DNA from: Paracraurococcus lichenis
GTDB lineage: Bacteria; Pseudomonadota; Alphaproteobacteria; Acetobacterales; Acetobacteraceae
Length of the DNA stretch: 64,000 nucleotides
Assembly: GCF_030657435.1 (NCBI RefSeq)
Contig: NZ_JAUTWS010000005.1
Location: 186,001-250,000 of the forward strand
Direction of reading: 5' to 3'
Positions 22,427 through 32,167 of the stretch are shown one piece after another. The notes beneath the pieces were generated by a model. It saw only the letters and a program-made list of their open reading frames with translations, had not been told where the DNA came from and made no database searches. The position numbers and the translations under genes were made by a program. Position 1 is the stretch's first letter. Every line of letters begins with the position of its first letter.

Positions 22427-24274
22427 ATGCAGACTGCGCCGGACGCACCCGTCCTGCTGGACCTGGCAACGCAGCCCCGCTTCGTCCATCCGCTGCCCAT
22501 GCCGCCGGTGATCGATGCGGCGGCGACGCCGTATCTCGTCCTGCAGATGCGGCAGTCGGAGCAATGGCTGGGGCTGGTCGACGAGGCCGGCAAGCCGCTG
22601 CTGACCACCGTCTGGGGCTTCGGCACGCCGGACGGACCGGTGACGACACCCGGGCCGACCATCCTCGCACGCAGCGACCAGCCGATGCAGGTGCTGTGGG
22701 AGAATGCACTGCCGGTCGCCGGGCACCTGCTGCCAATCGACGACAGCATCCACATGGCCATGCCGACCGAGACGACACTGGAGGATGGCTATGTGCCGAC
22801 CGTCGTGCATCTGCATGGCGGGCACAATCTCTCCGAAAGCGACGGGCTGCCGGAGGCCTGGTTCACCCAGGACTTCGCCGAGACGGGGCGGCAATTCGCC
22901 ACCGAGCTCTACGACTACCCCAACGACCAGCCGGCGGCGACGCTGTGGTACCATGACCACGTGCTGGGCCTGACACGCATCCATGCCGGCTCGGGCCTCG
23001 TCGGCATGGTGCTGCTGCAGGACGCGACCGAGGCGGCACTGGTGCAGGCCGGCGTGCTGCCGGAGGCCGAGACGGCGCTGCCGCTCATCCTGCAGGACCG
23101 CGCCTTCACCGCCGATGGGCAGCTCTACCTGCCGGCCTTTCCGGACGACCCGATGCCGGGCGGGGAGGGGACGGTCGCCGATGAATTGCCGCCCGACTAT
23201 GCCGGCCCGCTGCCGAGCGTGCTGCCCGAATTCTTCGGCGACGTGCCGCTGGTGAACGGCATGGCCTGGCCGATGCAGGCGGTGGGGCCGGGCCAATACC
23301 TCCTGCACCTCCTCAATGCCTCCGATTCCCGCTTCTACGTGCTGCGCTTCGACGACCCTTCGGTGAAGGCCATGCTGGTCGGCACCGATGGCGGGCTGCT
23401 GCCGAAGGCCGTCACGGTGATGGACGGCGACGGCGTGCAGCAGGCGGGCGAGCAGATCGTGCTGGCACCGGCGGACCGCGTCGACCTCGTGGTCGATTTC
23501 TCGCATGCGGCCGGGCATGCGGTGACGCTGGAGAATGTCGGCCCCGCCTTCGCGCCCTTCGTCGGGCTGAACCCGGACGGCTCGCTGGCCTCGGGCGAGG
23601 GGGAGGAGATCGAGACGGCCACCGGCACCAGCATGGGTGCCCTGATGCGCTTCGATGTCGCATCCTGCGGCCCGGCGCCGGCCGCCTCGGTCGAGGACGG
23701 CACGGTGCTGGACCCGCATTTCGCGGACCTGTCGCAGGCCCTGCCCGACCGCATCCGCCAGCTCGGCCTGTTCGAGACGGAGGACGATTTTGGCCGGCCG
23801 ATGCCGCAGCTCGGGCTGGCGGAAGCGGGGACCGACATCGGCGGCAACCCGGTGCCCTTCGGCCCGCTGGGCTGGGACGCACCGGTGACCGAGGTGATCC
23901 ATCGCGGCGCGACGGAGATGTGGCGCATCGCCAACTTCACCGACGATGCGCATCCGGTCCACCTCCACCTGGTGGAGTTCCAGCTTCTCGCGCGCAATGC
24001 CATCGACTTCGCGGATGGAGGCGATGGCGGCGACGATGTCCAGCCGGACGGCATCCCGGATGGCGGCGCCTGGTCGCTTGGCGAGGCATTGCCGATCGCG
24101 CCGGAGGATACCGGCCGGCAGGACACGATCTGGGTCGGCGCGCACCAGTCTGTCGACATCGTCGCGCATTTCGACCGCGCCGGCGAATTCGTCTGGCACT
24201 GCCACATCCTCTCGCACGAGGACAACGAGATGATGCGGCCTTACGTCGTCACCGACGATCCCTGGCAGGCTTGA
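22427..24274 (+). CDS. Multicopper oxidase, CotA/bilirubin-oxidase-like, without signal peptide
   Basis: 615 residues. All four copper-binding clusters are present: HLHGGH, WYHDH, HPVHLHL and HCHILSHEDNEMM, in which the type 1 axial ligand is Met ten residues after the Cys. The N-terminus (MQTAPDAPVLLDLATQPRF) has no Sec or Tat signal, as in the Bacillus CotA group and unlike CueO or PcoA. GGGAAGGAG precedes ATG 22427. It lies immediately upstream of the copper-efflux operon copA-cueR-copZ, so oxidation of cuprous ion or a phenolic substrate is plausible. A stem-loop follows the stop (24277). Substrate not deducible. Confidence 0.92.
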   Translation: MQTAPDAPVLLDLATQPRFVHPLPMPPVIDAAATPYLVLQMRQSEQWLGLVDEAGKPLLTTVWGFGTPDGPVTTPGPTILARSDQPMQVLWENALPVAGHLLPIDDSIHMAMPTETTLEDGYVPTVVHLHGGHNLSESDGLPEAWFTQDFAETGRQFATELYDYPNDQPAATLWYHDHVLGLTRIHAGSGLVGMVLLQDATEAALVQAGVLPEAETALPLILQDRAFTADGQLYLPAFPDDPMPGGEGTVADELPPDYAGPLPSVLPEFFGDVPLVNGMAWPMQAVGPGQYLLHLLNASDSRFYVLRFDDPSVKAMLVGTDGGLLPKAVTVMDGDGVQQAGEQIVLAPADRVDLVVDFSHAAGHAVTLENVGPAFAPFVGLNPDGSLASGEGEEIETATGTSMGALMRFDVASCGPAPAASVEDGTVLDPHFADLSQALPDRIRQLGLFETEDDFGRPMPQLGLAEAGTDIGGNPVPFGPLGWDAPVTEVIHRGATEMWRIANFTDDAHPVHLHLVEFQLLARNAIDFADGGDGGDDVQPDGIPDGGAWSLGEALPIAPEDTGRQDTIWVGAHQSVDIVAHFDRAGEFVWHCHILSHEDNEMMRPYVVTDDPWQA

Positions 24275-24276
24275 TC

Positions 24277-24305
24277 CATGCCCGGGCTGCCCAGGCCCGG
24301 GCATG
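24277..24305 (+). terminator. Stem-loop after multicopper oxidase gene
   Basis: Perfect 11-bp inverted repeat CATGCCCGGGC / GCCCGGGCATG with a 7-nt loop, starting 2 nt after the stop. No T-run. Confidence 0.5.
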
Positions 24306-24495
24306 CCTCCTCGGATCCCATCCTTCCCGGCGGATCGGCCATGGCTCTCCATGGCAGTCGCAGCCTGGGGTAGCGGCCCGGAGCGGGCGAGACCGTCGGG
24401 CGGCGTCTTCGTCAGGTCGGCTTTCCGCCCGATCCGCCGGCCGCCGCCCGCGCGAAGTGCCGCCGCCTGATCCAGCGCAAGGACAGGGCCGCCCC

Positions 24496-24526
24496 TTGAC
24501 CCTCCCATGGTGGGAGGCACCACATG
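24496..24526 (+). promoter_or_regulatory. CueR-type promoter/operator of copA
   Basis: TTGACC at 24496-24501 is a -35 hexamer followed by the dyad CCTCCCA / TGGGAGG, the form of MerR-family copper operators with a long 19-bp spacer. The 19-bp spacing puts the -10 at 24521-24526 (CACATG). The ATG at 24524 would then overlap the -10, so the true start of copA is probably at 24536 or later. The regulator gene cueR is two genes away. Confidence 0.55.
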
Positions 24527-24535
24527 CGGCAGGTC

Positions 24536-26947
24536 ATGCCCGAAGCCCCCCTCACCCCCTCCCAACCCCTTGGCTCGACCCTCAGCCTGCCGGTCGCCGG
24601 CATGACCTGCACCGCCTGCGCCGGGCGGGTGCAGCGCGCGCTGGGCAAGGTGCCGGGCGTGACGGAGGCCTCGGTGAACCTCGCCACCGAGCGCGCGGAG
24701 GTGCGCGGCACCGCGCCGCTGCCGGTGCTGCTCGGGGCGGTGGCGAAGGCCGGCTATGCGGTGCCGGAACAGCGCATCGAGCTCGGCATCGGCGGCATGA
24801 CCTGCGCCACCTGCGCGCTCAGGGTCGAGAAGGCGTTGGCGAAGGTGCCGGGGGTGCTCGAGGCGCGGGTGAACCTCGCGACCGAGACCGCGGGGGTGAC
24901 GATGCTGGCGGGGACGGAGGAGGCGGCGCTGGCCGCTGCCATCGCCCGCGCCGGCTACACGGTGCGCGCCGCGACGCCCGAGGCGGAGGCCGATACCGCC
25001 GCCGCACAGGGCGGGCGGGAGCGGCGGGACCTCATCCTCGCCGCGCTGCTGACCGCGCCTTTCCTCGCCGGCATGCTCGGGATGGCCCTCGGCCGGGACT
25101 GGATGCCGCATCCCTGGGTCCAGCTCGCGCTGGCGGCGCCGGTGCAGCTCTGGCTCGGCGCCCGCTTCTACCGGGCGGGCTGGGCGGCGCTCCGGGCCGG
25201 CACCGGCAACATGGACCTGCTGGTCGCGCTCGGCACCTCGGCCGCCTTCGGCCTCTCGCTCGTCATGCTGGCGACGCACGGCGCGCAGGCGAAGCACCAC
25301 CTCTATTTCGAGGCGAGCGCGACCGTCATCCTCTTCATCCTGCTGGGCAAGTGGCTGGAGGCGCGGGCGCGGCGCGCGACCGGCGCCGCCATCCGCGCCC
25401 TGCTGGACCTGCGCCCGCGCACCGCGCGGCGGCTGACCGCGGCGGGGGCGGAGGAGGAGGTGCCGGCCATCGCGCTGGCCGTCGGCGACCGCCTCGTGGT
25501 CCGGCCGGGCGAGCGCATCCCGGCGGACGGCACGGTGCTGGAAGGCCGCGCCGGGGTGGACGAGAGCGCGCTGACCGGCGAGAGCCGGCCGGTCGAGAAG
25601 GACCCGGGCGCCGCCGTCTCCACCGGCACCATCGCCCTCGACGGGCGGCTGGTGATCGAGGCGAAGGCCGTGGGCACCGAGACGGTGCTGGCCCGCGTCG
25701 CCGCCCTGGTCGCCGCGGCGCAGGCCAGCCGGGCGCCGGTGCAGAAGCTGGTGGACCGGGTGAGTGCCGTCTTCGTGCCTGTCGTGGTCGGGATCGCGGC
25801 GCTGACGCTGCTCGGCTGGCTACTGGCCGGCGCGGGCGCCGAGGCGGCGGTGCTGCGCGCGGTCGCGGTGCTGGTCATCGCCTGCCCCTGCGCCCTCGGC
25901 CTGGCGACGCCGGCGGCGATCATGGCCGGGACGGGTGCGGCGGCGCGGGCCGGCATCCTGGTCCGCGATGCCGAGGCGATCGAGCGGGCGCAGGGCGTCA
26001 CGCTGGTCGCCTTCGACAAGACCGGCACGCTGACGGAGGGGCGGCCGCGGCTGGCCGCCATCCATGCGGCGGAGGAGGCGGCGGCGCTCCGCCTCGCCGC
26101 CGCGCTGCAGGCGGGCAGCGAGCATCCGCTGGCCCGCGCCGTGCTCGCCGCGGCCGGTCCCGACCTGCCGCCGGTGCAGGACTTCCGCGCCCTGCCCGGC
26201 CGCGGCGTCAGCGGCCGGGTGGAGGGTCGCGCGCTGCTGCTCGGCAGCCCGCGGGCGCTGGCCGAGGCGGGCGCCGATCCCGGCCCGCTCGCCGCGGCGG
26301 CCGGGGCCGAGGGCGCCGCGGGCCGCACCCTGGCCTGGCTGGTCGAGACGGCGCCGGCGCCGCGCGTCCTGGCGCTGCTGGCCTTCGAGGATTCCGAGAA
26401 GCCCGGCGCCGCGGCGGCGGTTGCGGGCCTCCGGGCGCTCGGCGTCAGGGCCGCCATGATCAGCGGCGACAGCCGCGCCGCAGCCGGCGCCGTCGCCGCC
26501 CGGCTCGGCCTCGACGACGTCGCGGCCGAGGTGCTGCCGGACGGCAAGGCGGCGCGCGTCGCCGCCTGGCAGGCCGGCGGCGAGCGCGTCGCCATGGTCG
26601 GCGACGGCGTGAACGACGCGCCGGCGCTGGCCGCCGCCGATCTCGGCATCGCCATGGGCACGGGGACGGATGTGGCGATCCAGGCCGCCGGCATCACGCT
26701 GCTGCGCGGCGATCCGGCCCTGGTGCCGGCCGCGCTCGACGTCACCCGGCGGACGCTCGGGAAGATCCGGCAGAACCTGGGCTGGGCCTTCGGCTACAAC
26801 CTGGTCGGCCTGCCGCTCGCGGCCTTCGGGCTGCTGTCGCCGCCCATGGCAGGCGCGGCCATGGCGCTCTCCTCCGTCTCCGTGCTGGCGAATGCCCTGC
26901 TGCTGGCGCGGTGGAGGCCACAGGGCGAGGCAAGGAGGGGCGCATGA
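24536..26947 (+). CDS. copA: Copper-exporting P1B-type ATPase
   Basis: 803 residues from ATG 24536 (ATG 24524 is the upstream alternative but overlaps the predicted -10). Two N-terminal HMA domains carry GMTCTACAGRV and GMTCATCALRV. The transport core has IACPCALGLATP (CPC ion site), DKTGTLTEG (phosphorylated Asp), SEHPLARAVL and GDGVNDAPAL. It moves Cu(I) from the cytoplasm to the periplasm. The stop overlaps the cueR ATG (ATGA), so copA and cueR are translationally coupled; copZ follows. Confidence 0.93.
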   Translation: MPEAPLTPSQPLGSTLSLPVAGMTCTACAGRVQRALGKVPGVTEASVNLATERAEVRGTAPLPVLLGAVAKAGYAVPEQRIELGIGGMTCATCALRVEKALAKVPGVLEARVNLATETAGVTMLAGTEEAALAAAIARAGYTVRAATPEAEADTAAAQGGRERRDLILAALLTAPFLAGMLGMALGRDWMPHPWVQLALAAPVQLWLGARFYRAGWAALRAGTGNMDLLVALGTSAAFGLSLVMLATHGAQAKHHLYFEASATVILFILLGKWLEARARRATGAAIRALLDLRPRTARRLTAAGAEEEVPAIALAVGDRLVVRPGERIPADGTVLEGRAGVDESALTGESRPVEKDPGAAVSTGTIALDGRLVIEAKAVGTETVLARVAALVAAAQASRAPVQKLVDRVSAVFVPVVVGIAALTLLGWLLAGAGAEAAVLRAVAVLVIACPCALGLATPAAIMAGTGAAARAGILVRDAEAIERAQGVTLVAFDKTGTLTEGRPRLAAIHAAEEAAALRLAAALQAGSEHPLARAVLAAAGPDLPPVQDFRALPGRGVSGRVEGRALLLGSPRALAEAGADPGPLAAAAGAEGAAGRTLAWLVETAPAPRVLALLAFEDSEKPGAAAAVAGLRALGVRAAMISGDSRAAAGAVAARLGLDDVAAEVLPDGKAARVAAWQAGGERVAMVGDGVNDAPALAAADLGIAMGTGTDVAIQAAGITLLRGDPALVPAALDVTRRTLGKIRQNLGWAFGYNLVGLPLAAFGLLSPPMAGAAMALSSVSVLANALLLARWRPQGEARRGA

Positions 26948-27363
26948 ACATCGGCGAGGCCTCGCGCGCCTCCGGCGTGTCGGAGAAGATGATCCGCCAC
27001 TACGAATCCATCGGCCTGCTGCACCCGGCGCGCCGGGCGAACGGCTACCGCGCCTATGCCGAGCCCGACATCGCCGTGCTGCGCTTCATCCGCCACGCGC
27101 GCGACCTCGCCTTCCCGCTCGAGGACGTGCGGAGGCTGCTCGCCCTCTGGCGCGACCGCGGGCGGACCAGCGCGGAGGTGCGCAGCCTGGCGCTCCGGCA
27201 TGTCGCGGCGCTGGAGGAGAAGGCGCGGGCGCTGCAGGCCATGGCGAACAGCCTGAAGCACCTGGCGGCGCATTGCCACGGCGATGCCCGCCCGGACTGC
27301 CCCATCCTGGATCAGATCGCCGAGGGCGTCGGCGGCACCGCCGTCGACGGCCCGCAGGCGTGA
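26944..27363 (+). CDS. cueR: Cu(I)-responsive MerR-family regulator
   Basis: 139 residues. The N-terminal HTH starts NIGEASRASGVSEKMIRHYE. The metal loop has Cys-x7-Cys (CHGDARPDC), the i/i+8 spacing of CueR, and a Ser in RTSAEVR at the position of CueR Ser77, which supports Cu(I)/Ag(I)/Au(I) selectivity rather than Zn(II). It activates copA through the operator at 24496. ATGA overlap with copA; the 3' end is tandemly duplicated downstream. Confidence 0.9.
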   Translation: MNIGEASRASGVSEKMIRHYESIGLLHPARRANGYRAYAEPDIAVLRFIRHARDLAFPLEDVRRLLALWRDRGRTSAEVRSLALRHVAALEEKARALQAMANSLKHLAAHCHGDARPDCPILDQIAEGVGGTAVDGPQA

Positions 27364-27446
27364 ATCTGATCCACCACACCACCGATCAGATCGCCGGGGG
27401 CATCGGCGGCGCTGCCGCCGGAAGCCCGCAGGCGTGACCCTGATCC
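27310..27446 (+). repeat. Diverged tandem duplication of the cueR 3' end
   Basis: A 63-nt segment at 27310-27372, covering the last 17 codons, stop codon and start of the spacer of cueR, is repeated at 27384-27446 with about 83% identity and a 74-bp period. The second unit lies in the intergenic gap before copZ and has its own in-frame stop after the same Pro-Gln-Ala end. It is probably a relic of a slippage or unequal-crossover event. Confidence 0.75.
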
Positions 27447-27482
27447 GCGACGGAATCTCACGAACGGAAGGACAGCACTGAC

Positions 27483-27677
27483 ATGATCGAGCTGAAGGTC
27501 GAAGGCATGAGCTGCCAGCACTGCGTGCGGGCGGTGACCCAGGCGATCCAGGGCGAGGACCCTGACGCGGCGGTGCAGGTGGACCTCGCCGCCGGGACGG
27601 TCCGGGCCGAGACCTCGCTGCCCCGCGAGAAGGTCGCGGCGCTGGTCGAGGAGGAGGGCTACAAGGTCGCGGCCTGA
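27483..27677 (+). CDS. copZ: Small copper chaperone, HMA domain
   Basis: 64 residues, one HMA ferredoxin-like fold with the metal motif GMSCQHC near residue 8 and the typical ending EEEGYKVAA. CopZ delivers Cu(I) to the cytoplasmic domains of CopA. GGAAGGA lies about 10 nt before ATG 27483. It is the third gene of copA-cueR-copZ. Confidence 0.9.
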   Translation: MIELKVEGMSCQHCVRAVTQAIQGEDPDAAVQVDLAAGTVRAETSLPREKVAALVEEEGYKVAA

Positions 27678-27689
27678 GCCCGCGCTGCG

Positions 27690-27736
27690 TTACGTTTCAT
27701 TACGGCATCGGCGGCAGCACGTCATCCCGGCGTTAC
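27690..27736 (+). promoter_or_regulatory. TTAC direct repeats upstream of EF-hand gene
   Basis: TTAC at 27690 and 27700 (one helical turn apart) and again at 27733 (33 bp further) resemble OmpR/PhoB-family response-regulator half-sites. They lie between copZ and the EF-hand gene. The evidence is pattern only. Confidence 0.25.
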
Positions 27737-27788
27737 AGGCCGCGTCCATCCTCGGGAGCATCGCAGCAGACCGAGAGGTGCGCTCCCC

Positions 27789-28355
27789 ATGCGACATGTC
27801 CGACCGGCCCTCCTCGGGGCCCTCATGCTGGCCGGCGCCGCCCTGCCGGCGCTGGCGCAGCCCGCGCCGCCGGCCGCTCCTCCGCCCGGCGCCGCGGCGC
27901 CGCAGCCCCCCGGGCCGCGCGGCCCGATGATGCACGGCCCGGCCGCGGTCTTCGCGCGGGTGGACGCTAATCACGACGGCCGCGTCACGGCGGAGGAGGC
28001 CTGGAGCTTCGCCCAGGCGCGCTTCGCCGAGGCCGACCGCAACCGCGACGGCGCCCTGGTGCTGGAGGAATGGCTCGCCATCCGGCTGATGCCGGCGCCC
28101 GACGGCGCGCCGCAACCGGGGCCGAGCCCGATGCGGGCCCGCATGGCCGCCGCCATATTCCGCGCCATCGACGCCAACCGCGACGGGAAGGTGACGCCGG
28201 AGGAGCTCCGCCCGGCGGTCGAGGCCCAGCTTCGCGCGCTGGATGCCAATGGCGACAACGGCGTGACGCTGGACGAACTGCCCTTCGCTGCGCATGGGCG
28301 GCACCACATGCCGCCCCACCACGGCGCGCCTCCGCCGCCCCCGCCGCCGGGCTGA
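27789..28355 (+). CDS. Exported four-EF-hand protein with His-rich tail
   Basis: 188 residues. The signal peptide ends LPALA; a Pro/Ala-rich stretch follows, then four EF-hand loops: DANHDGRVTAEE, DRNRDGALVLEE, DANRDGKVTPEE and DANGDNGVTLDE. Each has the Asp/Asn ligands at positions 1, 3 and 5 and Glu at 12, so Ca(II) binding is expected. The C-terminus is His/Pro-rich (HGRHHMPPHHG), a possible second metal site. It is periplasmic and downstream of the copper operon, but there is no direct link to copper. Confidence 0.85.
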   Translation: MRHVRPALLGALMLAGAALPALAQPAPPAAPPPGAAAPQPPGPRGPMMHGPAAVFARVDANHDGRVTAEEAWSFAQARFAEADRNRDGALVLEEWLAIRLMPAPDGAPQPGPSPMRARMAAAIFRAIDANRDGKVTPEELRPAVEAQLRALDANGDNGVTLDELPFAAHGRHHMPPHHGAPPPPPPPG

Positions 28356-28499
28356 GGACGCGCCCGCGGCCCGGCGGCACGGTCCGCCGGGCCAGGGCCC
28401 CCGCGCAGGGTGCTGCCCTGCCCATCCCTCACGCCGCATTCACGAAACCGCGATATTCGATTGATACTCACGCCCCTCACTCATTCTCTACCAGAAGGC

Positions 28500-28508
28500 G
28501 GGGGGGGG
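28500..28508 (+). repeat. Run of nine G just before a start codon
   Basis: A homopolymeric G9 tract lies 6 nt upstream of the GTG start at 28515. Such tracts can slip during replication. Here it would alter only the distance between start and any upstream signal, not the reading frame. Confidence 0.5.
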
Positions 28509-28514
28509 CGCAGG

Positions 28515-30155
<1,641 letters not shown>

Positions 30156-30177
30156 CGGCGGCGGCGGCCGGCCGGGA

Positions 30178-30999
30178 TCAGCCCGGCCGCGCCGCCGTCA
30201 GCCCGCCATCGACCACCAGATGCGCCGCGGTGACGTAGCGCGCCTCCTCCGAGGCGAGGAAGAGCACGGCATGCGCCACGTCCCAGGCATCGCCCATGCG
30301 GCCGATCGGCACGCCGGCATGGCGCTTGGCGATCAGCGCCGCGGCGTCGTTGGCGCCGAGCTGCTTCGCCAGGCGATGCTCGACCAGCGGCGTGTGCATG
30401 GTCCCCGGCACCACGCAGTTCACCCGGATGCCCTTCTTCACGAAGGCGATCGCGGTCGAGCGGGTGAAGGCGATGATCCCCGCCTTGCTCGCGGCATAGG
30501 CGACGTTGGTCCGGCCCTCCACCTGGTGCGACAGCGCGGCGACCGAGGAGATGTTCACCACCGCCCCGCTCCCTTGCCGCTCCATCACTGGCAGGACGTA
30601 TTTGCAGCCGAGGAAGGCGGTCTTCAGGTTGTGGTCCATCTGGGCGTCCCAGACCTCCTCGCTCATCGTCACCGGGTCGCCGGGGGCGGAGCCGCCGACA
30701 TTGTTGACCAGGATGTCAATGCGCCCGAAGCGGGCGAGGCAGTCCTCGACCGCCGCCTGCACCTCCGCGGCGACGGTCATGTTCACGGTGCGGGTGGCGC
30801 AGGTGCCGCCCTCGGCCTCGATGATCCGCGCCGTCTCGGCGACTGCCGCCGGGTTCAGGTCCACCCCGTAGACCCTGGCGCCCTGCCGCGCCATCAGCAC
30901 CGCGGTCGCCTTGCCGTTCCCCCAGTTCTCTCCCCCCTTGGCCTCGCCGACCGAGCCGGCGCCGGCGATGAAGGCGGTCTTGCCGGTCAGGTCGAGCAT
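30178..30999 (-). CDS. Short-chain dehydrogenase/reductase
   Basis: 273 residues from ATG 30999 (GGGAGG directly before). The Rossmann entry is atypical: TAFIAGAGSVGEAKGGENW with an inserted Gly-rich loop before GNGKATAVLMARQGA, a form seen in one SDR subgroup. NNVGG and the active-site YAASK are normal, and the C-terminus is VVDGGLTAARPG. Substrate is unknown; such enzymes oxidise or reduce small alcohols, ketones or sugar acids. Convergent with the GH13 gene. Confidence 0.85.
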   Translation of the reverse strand: MLDLTGKTAFIAGAGSVGEAKGGENWGNGKATAVLMARQGARVYGVDLNPAAVAETARIIEAEGGTCATRTVNMTVAAEVQAAVEDCLARFGRIDILVNNVGGSAPGDPVTMSEEVWDAQMDHNLKTAFLGCKYVLPVMERQGSGAVVNISSVAALSHQVEGRTNVAYAASKAGIIAFTRSTAIAFVKKGIRVNCVVPGTMHTPLVEHRLAKQLGANDAAALIAKRHAGVPIGRMGDAWDVAHAVLFLASEEARYVTAAHLVVDGGLTAARPG

Positions 31000-31105
31000 C
31001 CTCCCCTCCCCCAGGAATGCGTTGCCCGCCAGCAAGCCTCGCCGTCAGCGCGGGGGTCAAGGGGCGGCGGGGCTGCTATGCGCCAGGGGTGACGGAGGGC
31101 GGATC

Positions 31106-31810
31106 GTGGACCAGCGGGGCGGCTTCACGCGGGACGGGGTGGCGCGCGGGCTGAAGGCGGCGATGGCCATCACCCTCGGCCTCTCGCCCTTCGGCCTGGT
31201 CGTCGGGATGACGGCGGACCAGGCCGGCCTCTCGCTGGCCGAGACCCTGCTGATGAGCGGCCTCGTCTTCGCCGGCACCAGCCAGCTCGTCGCGCTGCAG
31301 CTCTGGGCCGATCCGGCGCCGGTCCTCGCCGCCACCCTCGCCTGCCTGGTGATCAACCTGCGCATGACGCCGATGGGCGCGGCGCTGGCCCCGGTGCTGG
31401 ACCGGGCGCGCGGGATCCGGCTCTGGGGCACGCTGGCGCTGCTGGTGGACAACTCCTTCGCCCTGGCGATCGCCGAGATGCGGGCCGGGCGGCGCGATGT
31501 CGGCTTCCTCTTCGGCGCCAGCGCGGGCATGTGGCTGAACTGGATGGCGATGTGCGCGGTCGGGCACCTCTTCGGCGCGGCGCTGCGGCTACCGCCCGGG
31601 CATCCCGTCTTCTTCGCCGCCTCGGCCGCGGTGCTGGCCCTGCTGGTGCAGCTCTGGCGCGGGCGGTCGGACCTGCAGCCCTGGCTGCTCGCCGGCTGCA
31701 TCGCCCTCCTGGTGCAGGGCGCGGGGCTCGGCGCGCCCTGGCCGGTGCTCCTCGGCGCCTTCGCCGGCGCGGGCTACGGCGCCTGGCGCGACGGGCGGCG
31801 CGCGGCATGA
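31106..31810 (+). CDS. azlC: AzlC-family branched-chain amino acid exporter, large subunit
   Basis: 234 residues from GTG 31106, preceded by GGAGGGC. About seven hydrophobic helices; the AzlC motif GLSPFGLVVGMTADQAGLS and the early FAGTSQLVALQLW are typical. AzlC with AzlD exports branched-chain amino acids or their analogues. The stop overlaps the azlD start (ATGA, 31807-31810). Confidence 0.85.
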   Translation: MDQRGGFTRDGVARGLKAAMAITLGLSPFGLVVGMTADQAGLSLAETLLMSGLVFAGTSQLVALQLWADPAPVLAATLACLVINLRMTPMGAALAPVLDRARGIRLWGTLALLVDNSFALAIAEMRAGRRDVGFLFGASAGMWLNWMAMCAVGHLFGAALRLPPGHPVFFAASAAVLALLVQLWRGRSDLQPWLLAGCIALLVQGAGLGAPWPVLLGAFAGAGYGAWRDGRRAA

Positions 31811-32115
31811 GCCTGCGCTGGGACGTGCTGGCGGCCATCCTCGGCATGGCGCTGGCGACCTATCTGTGCCGGGCCGGCGGCTATGCCGTGCTGCGCGTCA
31901 CCCGCCCGCCGCCCTTCGTGCATGCCATGCTGCAGCACCTGCCGGGCTGCATCTTCGTCGCCTTCCTCGCCCCCGCCTTCCTCCGCGGCGGCTGGGGCAT
32001 GGCCGCGGCCGGCGCCGTGGTGCTGCTGGTGCAGGCGCGGCTGGGCAGGCTGGCGCTCTCCATCCTGGCCGGGGTGGGCACGCTCTGGCTCTTCCGCGCG
32101 GCCGGGCTCGGCTGA
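31807..32115 (+). CDS. azlD: AzlD-family exporter, small subunit
   Basis: 102 residues with four predicted helices. It has the N-terminal motif ATYLCRAGGYAVLR and the partner-gene arrangement expected for AzlD. ATGA-coupled to azlC; forms the heteromeric exporter with it. Confidence 0.82.
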   Translation: MSLRWDVLAAILGMALATYLCRAGGYAVLRVTRPPPFVHAMLQHLPGCIFVAFLAPAFLRGGWGMAAAGAVVLLVQARLGRLALSILAGVGTLWLFRAAGLG

Positions 32116-32167
32116 GCGGTCTTCACCGCTTCCTCACGATTGCCGCCCATCCTTGCCAACCCTACCG

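Noticed and set aside
21398..25300. Open frame of 1,300 codons on the minus strand
   Set aside because: Antisense to the multicopper oxidase and copA, which have clear motifs; a GC-rich shadow.
28410..28514. Longer N-terminus for the GH13 enzyme
   Set aside because: Encodes unrelated residues across a G9 run; family N-terminus begins at the GTG 28515.
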